From positions 375,158 through 439,157 of the forward strand of contig NZ_CADFGE010000002.1 of NCBI RefSeq assembly GCF_902833645.1: a stretch of DNA of 64,000 nucleotides, written 5' to 3'. Shown in pieces: positions 1-8,789 of the stretch. The DNA is from Paraburkholderia fungorum. GTDB taxonomy: Bacteria; Pseudomonadota; Gammaproteobacteria; Burkholderiales; Burkholderiaceae. The number at the start of each line of letters is the position of its first letter. Positions within the stretch are counted from its first letter, which is position 1. The position numbers were made by a program, and so were the translations under genes. Under the pieces are notes generated by a model that had not been told where the DNA came from, made no database searches, and was given only the letters and a program-made list of their open reading frames with translations.

Positions 1-2
1 TT

Positions 3-551
3 CCGCGCGGCCGCAAATTCAGCTCCGAAGATCTCCAATTGCTGCTGCTCTCGATGATCGACGCCCAGCCTAGCCACGGCTACGAGTTGATCAAAGCGCT
101 CGAAACGCGCTCGAACGGTTTCTATAGCCCGAGCCCCGGCATGGTCTACCCGGCGCTCACCTATCTGGAAGAACTCGGCTACGTCACCGTGCAACTCGAG
201 GGCAACCGTAAGCGCTACGAACTATCGGCAACGGGCCGCGAATATCTGACCGCCAATCGCGACCGCGTCGAGTTGATGCTCGCCAAACTGGCGCATATCG
301 CCCGCAAGATGGATTCCGTGCGCCGCGCGTTCGCCGGCGAGGAGCCGGCCGACATCAGCGAAGGCGGCTGGTTGCCGGAACTGAGCCAGGCACGCCGCGC
401 GTTGAAGCATGCGCTCCTGCGCCGCGACAACGTGCCGGCCGACGAGCAACGCCGCATCGCTGCAATTCTGATGCGCGCGGTCAACGAAATCGAAGGTGAA
501 GGTGACGGCAATCCTGGCAACGACGCAACCAGCGGCGAACCGACCGTTTGA
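3..551 (+). CDS. PadR-family transcriptional regulator, 5' end cut by window
   Basis: Winged-helix repressor of the PadR family. The reading frame is already open at base 3 and reads a typical PadR N-terminus (GRKFSSEDLQ) before the first internal start-like TTG at 39, so the true start lies left of the window. The winged helix covers the SHGYELIKALE helix and the GMVYPALTYLEELGYV recognition region, followed by the wing (RKRYELSATG). The C-terminal half is helical. The siderophore-interacting protein follows on the same strand 82 bases later, so the regulator probably controls that gene. The ligand is unknown. Confidence 0.9.
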   Translation, partial: PRGRKFSSEDLQLLLLSMIDAQPSHGYELIKALETRSNGFYSPSPGMVYPALTYLEELGYVTVQLEGNRKRYELSATGREYLTANRDRVELMLAKLAHIARKMDSVRRAFAGEEPADISEGGWLPELSQARRALKHALLRRDNVPADEQRRIAAILMRAVNEIEGEGDGNPGNDATSGEPTV

Positions 552-633
552 GACTACGCGATCTGCCACTCGCGCGCGAAGGCGCCCATGCGCACCTTCG
601 CGCGCCAATCTAACCACGAGGAATGACACCCTT

Positions 634-1461
634 ATGCTGACAAATGACAACCGCGCCGATCTGGCCGTCCATCGCGTACGGCATCCGCTGAAGTTCCGTC
701 TGTTGCAGGTCAAAAAAGTCCACGCGCTGAATCCGCATCTGATTCGCGTCACGTTTACGGGCGAGGATCTGCACGACTTCGTCTCCGCTTCGTTCGACGA
801 TCACATCAAAGTGTTCTTTCCCGAACCCGGTGCCGACAAACCCGTGCTGCCGGAAGCCGGCCCCGACGGTCCGGTGTTTCCCACCGGCCAGCCGCGGCCG
901 ATCGCCCGGGATTTCACGCCGCGCCGCTTCGACGCCGAGGCACGCGAACTGGATATCGAGTTCGCCATGCACGTGGCCGGTCCGGCGGCAACATGGGCGG
1001 CGCAAGCCAAAGCGGGCCAGTATCTCGGCATCGGCGGCCCGCGCGGCTCGCTGGTGATTCCGACCGGGTTCGACTGGCATCTGCTGATCGGCGACGATAC
1101 CGCGTTGCCCGCCATTGCCCGCCGGCTCGAAGAACTGCCGGCCGGCGCCCGCGTCGCGGCGGTAATCGAAGTGGCCGATGCATCAGCCCAGATCGAATTC
1201 ACGACGCAAGCCGAACTGCATATGGTCTGGCGCCACCGCAGCGAATCGGCCTATCGCGGCGAGGCCTTGCTGCAGGCAGTACGTGAGATCTATTTGCCCG
1301 AAGACGGCGAAGGCTACGTATGGGCCGCGGGCGAATCCGCAACGATGCGTGCGGTGCGCTACCACCTGTGCACCGAGCGCGGCATCGACAAGTCGCGGAT
1401 TCGCGCGGCCAGCTACTGGAAACAGGGCGCCGAAGCGGTACACGAATCGCTCGACGATTGA
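634..1461 (+). CDS. Siderophore-interacting protein (FAD/NAD(P)H ferric-siderophore reductase)
   Basis: A 275-residue cytoplasmic flavoprotein of the SIP/ViuB family, which reduces ferric siderophores to release iron. The FAD-binding motif appears as RDFTPRRFD at residues 92-100. The NAD(P)H half begins near GDDTALPAI and ends with the family's AASYWKQG segment. The ATG at 634 is chosen because GAGGA lies at 618-622; the frame is open further upstream, but the extension to 496 overlaps padR and is not SIP-like. An out-of-frame ATG at 623 is ignored. PadR regulation is inferred from adjacency. Confidence 0.88.
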   Translation: MLTNDNRADLAVHRVRHPLKFRLLQVKKVHALNPHLIRVTFTGEDLHDFVSASFDDHIKVFFPEPGADKPVLPEAGPDGPVFPTGQPRPIARDFTPRRFDAEARELDIEFAMHVAGPAATWAAQAKAGQYLGIGGPRGSLVIPTGFDWHLLIGDDTALPAIARRLEELPAGARVAAVIEVADASAQIEFTTQAELHMVWRHRSESAYRGEALLQAVREIYLPEDGEGYVWAAGESATMRAVRYHLCTERGIDKSRIRAASYWKQGAEAVHESLDD

Positions 1462-1510
1462 CGATCCACAGCGTGCGTGCAGCGGATGGCGTACGTCGGT
1501 CAAACCGGGT

Positions 1511-1546
1511 GAGCGATGTGAGCCATGTGAGCCATGTGAGCCATGT
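1511..1546. repeat. 9-bp tandem repeat, four copies
   Basis: Four units of GAGCSATGT (the first is GAGCGATGT, the next three GAGCCATGT) run head to tail, with a degenerate fifth unit after 1546. They lie in the gap between the SIP gene and the MFS gene. No gene is evident here. A second 9-bp minisatellite with a different unit occurs at 18669. Confidence 0.9.
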
Positions 1547-1627
1547 AAGCCGGGTCAACTGCGGGGCCGCACGAAACTGGATCGCACGACAAGCGGCGTG
1601 CCCCGAACAACAAGAAGGAATTGACCG

Positions 1628-2884
1628 ATGTACTCCATTAGCACTAAGCACGAGCGCCGCTTACTGTGGCTGCTTGCGCTGACGCAGTTCACCATCATCA
1701 TGGACTTTATGGTGATGATGCCGCTCGGCCCGCAGATCATGCACGCATTCAGCATCACACCCGCTGCGTTTGCAACGGCCGTGTCGGCGTATTCGTGGTG
1801 TTCGGGGCTTTCGGGCCTATTCGCGGCGACCTATATCGACCGCTTCGACCGGCGCCGGCTGTTGCTGACCGTCTATGCGCTCTTCGCGCTATCGAACCTG
1901 GCGTGTGCGTTGGCCACCAGCTTCCCTCTCCTGCTTGCTGCCCGCGCATTTGCCGGCATTACGGGTGGCGTGCTGGGTTCGGTGATCATGGCGATTGTCG
2001 GCGACGTGATTCCGGTGCAGCGCCGCGGCGCCGCAACCGGCACGATCATGACGGCCTTTTCATTGGCCGCAATTGCCGGGGTGCCGGCGGGCGTGATGTT
2101 AGGCGCGCATTTCAACTGGGCCGCGCCCTTCTATTTACTGGTAGTGCTGTCGCTGCTCGTCTGGGTAGCGGGCTCGCAACTGGTGCCTTCGCTTACCGAG
2201 CACCTGAGTCGCCGCCAGCCGGCGCTTGGCGAGGTGCTGCCTGACTTGTGGCGGATCTTGAGCAACCCGCGGCATATGAATGCGTTTGCGCTGACCTTCA
2301 TGATGATGGTCTCGCACATGCTGGTGATCCCTTTTATCTCACCGGTACTGGTTGCCAACCATGGGGTGGCGCCGGCGCAGTTGTCCTGGCTGTACATGGC
2401 GGGCGGCGCAGCAACATTCTTCACTTCGCGCCGCGTGGGCAAACTTGCTGACCGGTTCGGCACACGCCGCGTATTCCGGATAGCAGCGCTACTTTCGTTT
2501 CTACCCGTCCTGTTCGTCACGCATCTGCCGGATCTGCCGTTCTATGTCCTGGTCATGTTCTTCCCGTTTTTCATGGTGCTGATGTCCGCACGCATGGTAC
2601 CGATGCAGGCACTCCTGACCACCGTCCCCGAGTCAAGCCGCCGAGGCGCCTTTCTAAGCGCCAATAGCGCGCTACAGGCTCTGGGCACGGGATGCGGGGC
2701 ATGGATCGGCGGTCTGATGCTAAGCAGTTCACCGACCGGGCAGATCGTGGGGTACGGAACGGTCGGCTGGGCAGCGGTCGCCGTCGCGCTGGTCGCGATA
2801 TTCTGGATATCGCGAGTGCACGGGGCACAAAGCTCATTGCCGCCAACCACGCCATTGGGAAGCAACGCAGTCGGCGAAGGCTAG
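1628..2884 (+). CDS. MFS transporter (DHA1-type drug or metabolite exporter)
   Basis: A 418-residue inner-membrane carrier with about twelve hydrophobic segments. The DHA1-like signature DRFDRRRLLL follows TM2, and a second basic loop (RRVGKLADRFGTRRV) sits between TM8 and TM9, which suggests drug/H+ antiport or sugar-efflux type carriers. The ATG is supported by AAGGAA at 1615-1620, seven bases upstream. It may be co-transcribed with the SIP gene, so siderophore-related export is possible, but the substrate cannot be read from sequence. Confidence 0.85.
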   Translation: MYSISTKHERRLLWLLALTQFTIIMDFMVMMPLGPQIMHAFSITPAAFATAVSAYSWCSGLSGLFAATYIDRFDRRRLLLTVYALFALSNLACALATSFPLLLAARAFAGITGGVLGSVIMAIVGDVIPVQRRGAATGTIMTAFSLAAIAGVPAGVMLGAHFNWAAPFYLLVVLSLLVWVAGSQLVPSLTEHLSRRQPALGEVLPDLWRILSNPRHMNAFALTFMMMVSHMLVIPFISPVLVANHGVAPAQLSWLYMAGGAATFFTSRRVGKLADRFGTRRVFRIAALLSFLPVLFVTHLPDLPFYVLVMFFPFFMVLMSARMVPMQALLTTVPESSRRGAFLSANSALQALGTGCGAWIGGLMLSSSPTGQIVGYGTVGWAAVAVALVAIFWISRVHGAQSSLPPTTPLGSNAVGEG

Positions 2885-3007
2885 AGAATCCGAGACAACA
2901 GGTAAGCCGGCGTCCATCCCGGAGCACCGCGTCGGCGCACGCGGTGCAGCCGGAAGAATGAAGGCCTTGTTATCGGGGTGAAATGGCCGAGAACACAGAA
3001 AAAACTG

Positions 3008-4090
3008 CTAATCCGGCTCACCCACCAAAGCCCGCCGCGCGGCCTCTCCCTTCGCGGAAGACGTATAAAAAACCCTCGCCCTGCCAATAACGATCTTCAA
3101 CATGGCAATCACCGGCACGGCGAGGAAAATCCCCGCCACACCACCCAGTTGATCCCCCGCCAGCAACCCGACAATGACAAGAAACGGACTCACCTCCACC
3201 CCTTCACTCATCAGATAGGGATTGAGCACATAGTCCTGAAACAGTCTGTACAGCGCAATAAAAATCACCAGCCAAAGCAAATGCGCATACCCGCTGAAAA
3301 CGGCCACCACCAGCGTAATGGCCACCGCCGCCAGCGGCCCGGCGAACGGCACAAACTCCAGCAAGCCTGCGCTAACGGCCAGCAAAAACGCATACGGCAC
3401 ACCCAGCAACGAAAAAACCACCCCGTAACAGATCAACGTCGCGAGCGACAGGAACAACAAAGCCCGTACATACTTCGACAGGAGCACATTCAGATCCGTG
3501 ACGATCTCGCCCCACAGCACGCGATGCCGGTCCGTCAGCAGATCAAGAAACGCATCACGCATCTGCGGGCCTTCCTTGATGAGCAGAAAGCTCAGAATAG
3601 GAATCAGCACGAGGTAAATCAGATTGCTCGCTGCATGCATCACGCCGAGACCGACACTGCGCGCCATCGGCACGGCCTTGTCGGAACCGGTCTCGATCTG
3701 CCCGCGCACGAAATCCACAATTCGCTCGCGCAGCGGCTCGAGAAAATGCGGCAACGGAAGACGGTTAGGCACGTCGGATTTCATCAGTTCGGGCAGTTGC
3801 GCGAACAGACGGGTGGCCTGATCCTGCAGTTGCACACCGAATAGCGAACCTGCCACCGCGATCACCGCGACCACCACCACGAACACCAGCGCAATCGAGG
3901 CAACCCGCGGCACGGGGCGCGGCCGGAAGCGGTCGACGAAATCGACCATCGGGTAGATCAGATAGCTGAAAAAAACCGCGAATACGACCACTAACAATGT
4001 GGACGACGCGGTATAGATAATGAACAGCAGCAGCGCAATCAGAAACGCAGTCCAGACTTTCCTGGCTGTGCAGACGTCGAATCCCAGCAT
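3008..4090 (-). CDS. AI-2E family transporter (PerM-like permease)
   Basis: A 360-residue polytopic membrane protein of the AI-2E/PerM family. It has two N-terminal TM segments, a soluble region (about residues 75-170) and then a block of hydrophobic helices containing the characteristic FVPFAGPLAA and the late LVIVGLLAGDQLGG. The start at 4090 (ATG before LGFDVCTARKVW) is chosen because GAGGAAAG precedes it; the longer upstream extension is basic and not conserved-looking. Family members include Na+/H+ antiporters as well as the AI-2 exporter, so the substrate is open. Confidence 0.82.
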   Translation of the reverse strand: MLGFDVCTARKVWTAFLIALLLFIIYTASSTLLVVVFAVFFSYLIYPMVDFVDRFRPRPVPRVASIALVFVVVVAVIAVAGSLFGVQLQDQATRLFAQLPELMKSDVPNRLPLPHFLEPLRERIVDFVRGQIETGSDKAVPMARSVGLGVMHAASNLIYLVLIPILSFLLIKEGPQMRDAFLDLLTDRHRVLWGEIVTDLNVLLSKYVRALLFLSLATLICYGVVFSLLGVPYAFLLAVSAGLLEFVPFAGPLAAVAITLVVAVFSGYAHLLWLVIFIALYRLFQDYVLNPYLMSEGVEVSPFLVIVGLLAGDQLGGVAGIFLAVPVIAMLKIVIGRARVFYTSSAKGEAARRALVGEPD

Positions 4091-4226
4091 TAACTTTCCT
4101 CGAACAGACGGCGAACCCGGCGCCTGAAAGCCGCCGGGAACATCGGACAACCAGGCGCCCGCCAAGGCTAAAGACGCGCGCTTCGCGACGCCATGCACCA
4201 CGCGTCGCAAAGCGCCGTGATCCGGC

Positions 4227-4472
4227 TTACATCAGCTTGCCCAGCAGAAATCCGACGCCGAGCGCAATCAACAACGCACCGAGCGGATTGTTGCGAGCGG
4301 TCTCGGCGACCTGCTCGACGCTGTCGCCATACTTCGCCTGAGCCTTACCGGCGAGCTGGCGGACCTTGCCCTCGGCCTGCAGGTCGACGTCGCCGGTCAG
4401 ACCGCCGACCGCGTCCTGCACCTTGCCTGCCGCATCTTTCACGGTTCCTTCGATCTGATTTGAATTCATCAT
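4227..4472 (-). CDS. CsbD-like stress protein with C-terminal membrane segment
   Basis: An 81-residue protein. Residues 1-45 form a CsbD-like domain (NQIEGTVKDAAGKVQDAVGG), and residues 60-80 form a single hydrophobic helix with a GxxxG-like pattern (ALLIALGVGFLLGKLM). AAGGAGAA lies just before tandem ATGs at 4472 and 4469, so either could be used. CsbD proteins are general-stress proteins of unknown biochemistry. It is paired with a soluble CsbD gene 67 bases upstream on the same strand. Confidence 0.85.
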   Translation of the reverse strand: MMNSNQIEGTVKDAAGKVQDAVGGLTGDVDLQAEGKVRQLAGKAQAKYGDSVEQVAETARNNPLGALLIALGVGFLLGKLM

Positions 4473-4539
4473 CGTTCTCCTTGAACAGAGTGAGCAAGCA
4501 GTCGCCCGCCGCAGCGGGCGCTTTACGGTTGTTGCCGGA

Positions 4540-4722
4540 TTACTTCTTCACGCGGTCACGGACCGCGTCCGCAGCTTCGCCGACTTTCGACTGCACCTTG
4601 CCGGCCAGTTTTTCGGCCGCGCCCTCGGCCTGGGTCGTCCGGTTGCCGGTGACTTTGCCAATCGCTTCCTTGACGGAGCCCTTGACCTGTTTCGCCGCAC
4701 CTTCGACACGATTCTTATCCAT
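4540..4722 (-). CDS. CsbD-like stress protein, soluble
   Basis: A 60-residue, highly charged protein that is entirely CsbD domain (MDKNRVEGAAKQVKGSVKEA start). AAGGAAAT precedes the ATG. It shares the VEGxxKxxxGxVxxAxGxxTG pattern with its neighbour at 4227-4472 but lacks the hydrophobic tail, so the two look like an old tandem duplication. Both are probably induced by general or osmotic stress, as known for the family; no promoter element was identified. Confidence 0.85.
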   Translation of the reverse strand: MDKNRVEGAAKQVKGSVKEAIGKVTGNRTTQAEGAAEKLAGKVQSKVGEAADAVRDRVKK

Positions 4723-5016
4723 GACGATTTCCTTGAAAGGTTAGGTTGTGCACCAAAGACGTCGAGCACGTCGCGTCAGAAAAGCCTGAGCGCTTGCCCA
4801 CGAACACTCGACGCAGGAACTCATTGTCCAGCTTCACCGCATCTGCCGACAGGCGCGAATGCACCTGATCGCCTGGTGCATTTGAACCGCATGCCCGCGC
4901 GCCTGAACCCGCGAGCCGATCTGCGCCGCCGCATCCCGCAGCGGCCCGGACGCATCTGTGTAGCACGCTTCGTTCCCGGCCACCTCGCCTGCGAGTGAAG
5001 CGCAATGGAAATCCGC

Positions 5017-6606
5017 CTAAGCCGTCTTCGAACCCTTACGGCGCGGCGCTTTGGCGGCTTTGCCAGGCGCGAGCCCGAAGTGGCCACGGCTTTGCGCCCA
5101 CACGATCGCCTCGCCCCGGCTATGTACATCCAGCTTCGCATAGATCGTGGCGACATGGTTGCGTACCGTGTTCGGCGCGAGCCCCAGTTCTCTGGCGATT
5201 TCCTTGTCCGCGAGACCCGCGCACAAACAGGAGAACACATCCCGTTCACGCGCGGTCAGGTCGGCGAGATGGCCGCCGGCGTCGGGCGCGTTCGCGCGCC
5301 GCACGTTGACCAGTTTTTCGATCAGCGTCTGGCTGAACCAGGAAGCGTCCTGCATGACGGTTTCAATCGCCGTGACCAGCTCCATTTCGGAACGCTTGCG
5401 CTCCGTGATGTCGAGCAAGGTCATCAGCACGCAATCCTTGCCGTGAATGCTGACCGCTTCAGCCGACACGAGGCAGTTAAGCACGTCGCCCGCGTGATTG
5501 CTCACCTGGAATTCGACGTTGCGCAGGCTGCCCGACTCCTGCAACGCCGCGCTGATCCGCTCGCAGGCGTCGCCGTTCCACAGTCCGCTCCGGTCCAGCG
5601 GCTTGCCCAGCAGTTCTTCGGAGGAAAAGCCGGTGGTCGCGGTAAAGGCATCGTTGATATCGAGCGTCATATAGTCGCCGGCGACGAACAGCGCGGTAGG
5701 CACCGGCGTCATCCGGAACGACTTGGCAAAGCGTTCCTCGCTCTGCCGCAGCGCGCTCTCGGCGCGTTTGCGCGGCTCGAGATCCATGAACGTGAACAAC
5801 ATGCACGCTTCTTCGCCGATGTCGATCGGCTGTCCCGCCACCACCACGAACTTGTTGCCGCCTTCCGGCAGGCGCAGCAGCGCCTCCATCTGCGGAATCG
5901 TCGCGCCTTCGCTGAGCCGTTCGATTGCCAGTTCGCGCTTCTCCGCGCCTTCGAACACATCGAGTTCGTACACGGAGCGGCCTATGACGTCTTCGCGCAC
6001 ATAGCCGGTCATCTCCAGAAAGCCCTGATTGACCTTGATGTAGCGCTGATCGCTGAGGCGGCAGATAACCGCCGGCGCGGGGTTGGCGTTGAAGGTCTTC
6101 TCGAAACGCTTCTCGGCGCTCGCCCATTCGCTTGCATCGTGCAGGATCAGCGCAAGGCAGTCGGGCTCGCCGCGGGCATTGGTCAGCACGAGGCTGCGCA
6201 CGCGGTGCACCCAGTTCACTTCATCGTCATGCGCGGGGAAAACCTCGACCACCACGTCGCTGAAACACTCGCCCGCCACCACCCGTTCGATCGGGTAGCC
6301 GCCTTCCGGCAGCGGGTGATTGTTGCGGTAACGCAGCCGGAAGCGCTCGCGGTATTCGGTGACGTCCGCGCCCAGTTGGGCGACTTCGGTGATGCCGTGC
6401 ATCTGCAGCGCGGCCTGATTGGCCCAGACGATGGTCTGGTCCGGTTCGACGAGGATCACGCCCTCGGTCAACCCCGTAATGATCTGCTGCAACTGGCGAC
6501 GGTCGGTCTGGGTGCGCAGTACCTTGTCGTCGGCTGGCGGCGGGGTGTCGTCCAAAGCGTCGGTCGACAGCGGTGGAGCGGGCGCGGCGGAGGGTGTTGC
6601 AGTCAT
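5017..6606 (-). CDS. Triple-PAS LuxR-type transcriptional regulator
   Basis: A 529-residue single-component sensor-regulator. Three PAS/PAC modules lie at roughly residues 35-155, 170-285 and 290-400. They are followed by a short linker and a LuxR/FixJ helix-turn-helix (LTARERDVFSCLCAGLADKE, then LGLAPNTVRNHVATIYAKL). The C-terminus is lysine-rich. There is no receiver, kinase or membrane segment, so the signal is probably intracellular, such as redox, oxygen or a ligand. The ATG at 6606 is the best in-frame candidate; no clear Shine-Dalgarno is visible. It transcribes away from the valine operon's end, and a link to that operon is unproven. Confidence 0.85.
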   Translation of the reverse strand: MTATPSAAPAPPLSTDALDDTPPPADDKVLRTQTDRRQLQQIITGLTEGVILVEPDQTIVWANQAALQMHGITEVAQLGADVTEYRERFRLRYRNNHPLPEGGYPIERVVAGECFSDVVVEVFPAHDDEVNWVHRVRSLVLTNARGEPDCLALILHDASEWASAEKRFEKTFNANPAPAVICRLSDQRYIKVNQGFLEMTGYVREDVIGRSVYELDVFEGAEKRELAIERLSEGATIPQMEALLRLPEGGNKFVVVAGQPIDIGEEACMLFTFMDLEPRKRAESALRQSEERFAKSFRMTPVPTALFVAGDYMTLDINDAFTATTGFSSEELLGKPLDRSGLWNGDACERISAALQESGSLRNVEFQVSNHAGDVLNCLVSAEAVSIHGKDCVLMTLLDITERKRSEMELVTAIETVMQDASWFSQTLIEKLVNVRRANAPDAGGHLADLTARERDVFSCLCAGLADKEIARELGLAPNTVRNHVATIYAKLDVHSRGEAIVWAQSRGHFGLAPGKAAKAPRRKGSKTA

Positions 6607-6807
6607 TATTGTGGACGTGCGGGAAGCACGCGAGAGCCTGTCCAGACGCCAGAATCGCCCAAAACGCGCCGCGGCGCCAATGGTCAATGCACCAGGCTTA
6701 CTGGTGCACTTGCACCAGGTGCAGCACGCAAGCAGCAAAAAGCGCCCGCCTTCGCCGCATGCTGCGTGGCAAGCGTGGCGGGTGCTGGTTACCGCAGGCG
6801 TTGGACT

Positions 6808-7956
6808 TCAGCCCTCGTCCGCTCCCAAGGCGGCCAACGGATGGCTCTCCCGCTTCCACGGCGAAGCCAGAAAATGCCTGACCCGTTCCGGCCTCACTTC
6901 CGCGAGTGTCGCGGGCGCCCAGCGGCTCTTGCGATCCTTGTCGATCAAGTGGGCCCGCACGCCTTCGCAGAAATCGCCTTCCTCGATCACCCGCTTGACG
7001 ATGCCCAGTTCCATCCGGAAGCACTCCGCGAGGCTCATCTGCCGGCCGCGCAGCAATGCCTCGCGCGTGACATACAGCATCGTGGGCGAATGCCCGGCCA
7101 GCGCGTCGTAGGTAGACTGCAGCCACTGCCTCACCTCGCGCGGCGGCTCGCGCTCCAGATCGTGGCGCAACGTCGCGACAATCCGCTCGACGCTCGAACG
7201 CCGGTCGAAGTGTCTCAGGATCAATTGGGTAAACGGCCCCAATGCGGCGTGGGGAATGATATTGCAAGGCGGCTCGAACACGCCGCGCAACGCACCCATC
7301 AGATCCCCCGCGTGCGGCATGCGCTGCAGGCGCTCTTCGAAAGTCGCAAGCCAATCGGCCGGCACGCACAGATCCGCGAGTTGCAGGCGCAGCGCATCGG
7401 CGCCGGACAAGGTCGCACCGGTGAGCCCGACGTAAAGTTCGACTTCCGCCGGCATCACGCTCAGAAACCGCGTCGCGCCAACGTCGGGCAGGAAGCCGAT
7501 GCGCGTTTCCGGCATCGCGACCTTGCTGCGCTCCGTGACAATGCGCAGCCGCGCCCCCTGACCGAGCCCCATGCCGCCGCCCATCGAAATACCGTCGAGC
7601 AAGGCGACCACCGGCTTCGGAAACCGGTGCAGCGCATAGTCGAGCCGGTATTCGTCGACGAAAAACGCCAGCCAGCGGCTATCGCCATTCTTCGCGAGCC
7701 GGTGCACCTCGCGCACGTCGCCGCCCGCGCAAAAACCTTTGGCGCCCGCGCCTTTCAGCACGAGGGCAACGATGCCGTCGTCGGTACGGCAATGTTCGAC
7801 CAGTACGGCAAGCTCGCGCACCATTGCATGCGACAGCGCATTGAGCGCGGCAGGCCGGTTCAGCGTAATGATCGCCACACGGTTGACCACGCGAAACAGA
7901 ATCTCGCGCTCCGCTTCCGCGCTCGTATCGGCTGTGACGCTCTGCAAAGCGCTCAT
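6808..7956 (-). CDS. 3-hydroxyisobutyryl-CoA hydrolase
   Basis: A 382-residue crotonase-fold hydrolase that converts 3-hydroxyisobutyryl-CoA to free 3-hydroxyisobutyrate in valine breakdown. The family signature GFCAGGDVRE lies near residues 74-83, the oxyanion region is GISMGGGMG, and the catalytic pair E150/D158 sits in PETRIGFLPDVG with the spacing of the mammalian enzyme. The C-terminal domain distinguishes it from ordinary hydratases. Its ATG overlaps the upstream hydratase stop (ATGA), so translation is coupled. It is the last gene of the operon. Confidence 0.9.
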   Translation of the reverse strand: MSALQSVTADTSAEAEREILFRVVNRVAIITLNRPAALNALSHAMVRELAVLVEHCRTDDGIVALVLKGAGAKGFCAGGDVREVHRLAKNGDSRWLAFFVDEYRLDYALHRFPKPVVALLDGISMGGGMGLGQGARLRIVTERSKVAMPETRIGFLPDVGATRFLSVMPAEVELYVGLTGATLSGADALRLQLADLCVPADWLATFEERLQRMPHAGDLMGALRGVFEPPCNIIPHAALGPFTQLILRHFDRRSSVERIVATLRHDLEREPPREVRQWLQSTYDALAGHSPTMLYVTREALLRGRQMSLAECFRMELGIVKRVIEEGDFCEGVRAHLIDKDRKSRWAPATLAEVRPERVRHFLASPWKRESHPLAALGADEG

Positions 7957-8789
7957 CGACGGGGCTCCTGTTCGACGTTGGCACCCGGTTGGAGCTGCCC
8001 TGCGTGCTCAACCTGCGTCACCTGCCAGCGTGGCGCGCGTTTCTCGAGAAATGCATTGACGCCTTCACGCTGATCGGCGCCGTCGAACAGATCGACAAAG
8101 CGTTCCCGCTCCACCGCGAGCGCCGCCGCGCGCGGCACGCCGTTGCGGCCCTGATGAATCAGCGTCTTGCTGAAGCCGACCGCCTGCGGGCTCAAGGTCG
8201 CGACACGCGCGGCCATGCTCAGCGCGGCCTCGCGTGCAGCGCCCTTGTCCACCACTTCTTCGACGAGGCCGATACGCAAGGCGGTCTCCGCATCCACCCG
8301 TTCGCCGGTCAGGATCATCCGCTTGGCCCAGCCTTCGCCGACCAGCCAGGGCAACGTCTGCGTGCCGCAGCCGCAGGGCAGCAGGCCCACCGCCGTTTCA
8401 GGCAGCGCCATCACCGCGTGTTGCTCGGCGATGCGGATATCGCAGGCCAGCGCGCATTCGAGCCCGCCGCCCATCGCATAACCGTTGATCGCCGCGATCA
8501 CCACCGGCCGCGCGTTCTGCAAGGTTTCGAACGCCGTGCCGAAGCGCGTCGCCGCTGTGCGTGCGACCTCGCGATTGCCGTCGGCGAACGTGTTCAGATC
8601 GGCGCCCGCGCTGAAGAACTTGGGACCGTCACCGCTTATCACGATGGCCCGCACGCGCGCTTCGCCGTTCAGACGTTCGATGGTCTGCTGCAACATCAGC
8701 AAGCCATCCGGCGTGAATGCGTTCGCGGGTGGCCGCTTGAGCGTCAGCAGCGCGACGGCGCCGTCGTGGGCATAGTCGAGTTCGATCAT
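7953..8789 (-). CDS. Enoyl-CoA hydratase (methacrylyl-CoA hydratase role)
   Basis: A 278-residue crotonase-family protein. Both catalytic glutamates of the hydratase are present (E111 in MGGGLECALAC, E131 in LPETAVGLLP), together with the oxyanion motif FFSAGADLN. In this operon the expected step is hydration of methacrylyl-CoA to 3-hydroxyisobutyryl-CoA, an assignment made from context. It overlaps mmsB upstream and the hydrolase downstream, both by ATGA, so the three proteins are probably made in fixed proportion. Confidence 0.88.
   Translation of the reverse strand: MIELDYAHDGAVALLTLKRPPANAFTPDGLLMLQQTIERLNGEARVRAIVISGDGPKFFSAGADLNTFADGNREVARTAATRFGTAFETLQNARPVVIAAINGYAMGGGLECALACDIRIAEQHAVMALPETAVGLLPCGCGTQTLPWLVGEGWAKRMILTGERVDAETALRIGLVEEVVDKGAAREAALSMAARVATLSPQAVGFSKTLIHQGRNGVPRAAALAVERERFVDLFDGADQREGVNAFLEKRAPRWQVTQVEHAGQLQPGANVEQEPRR

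Noticed and set aside
5005..8073. A 1,022-codon open frame on the plus strand opposite the PAS-LuxR and CoA-hydrolase genes
   Set aside because: It is antisense to two well-supported genes, has histidine/arginine/glutamine-rich composition typical of third-position GC shadows, and has no recognisable domain.
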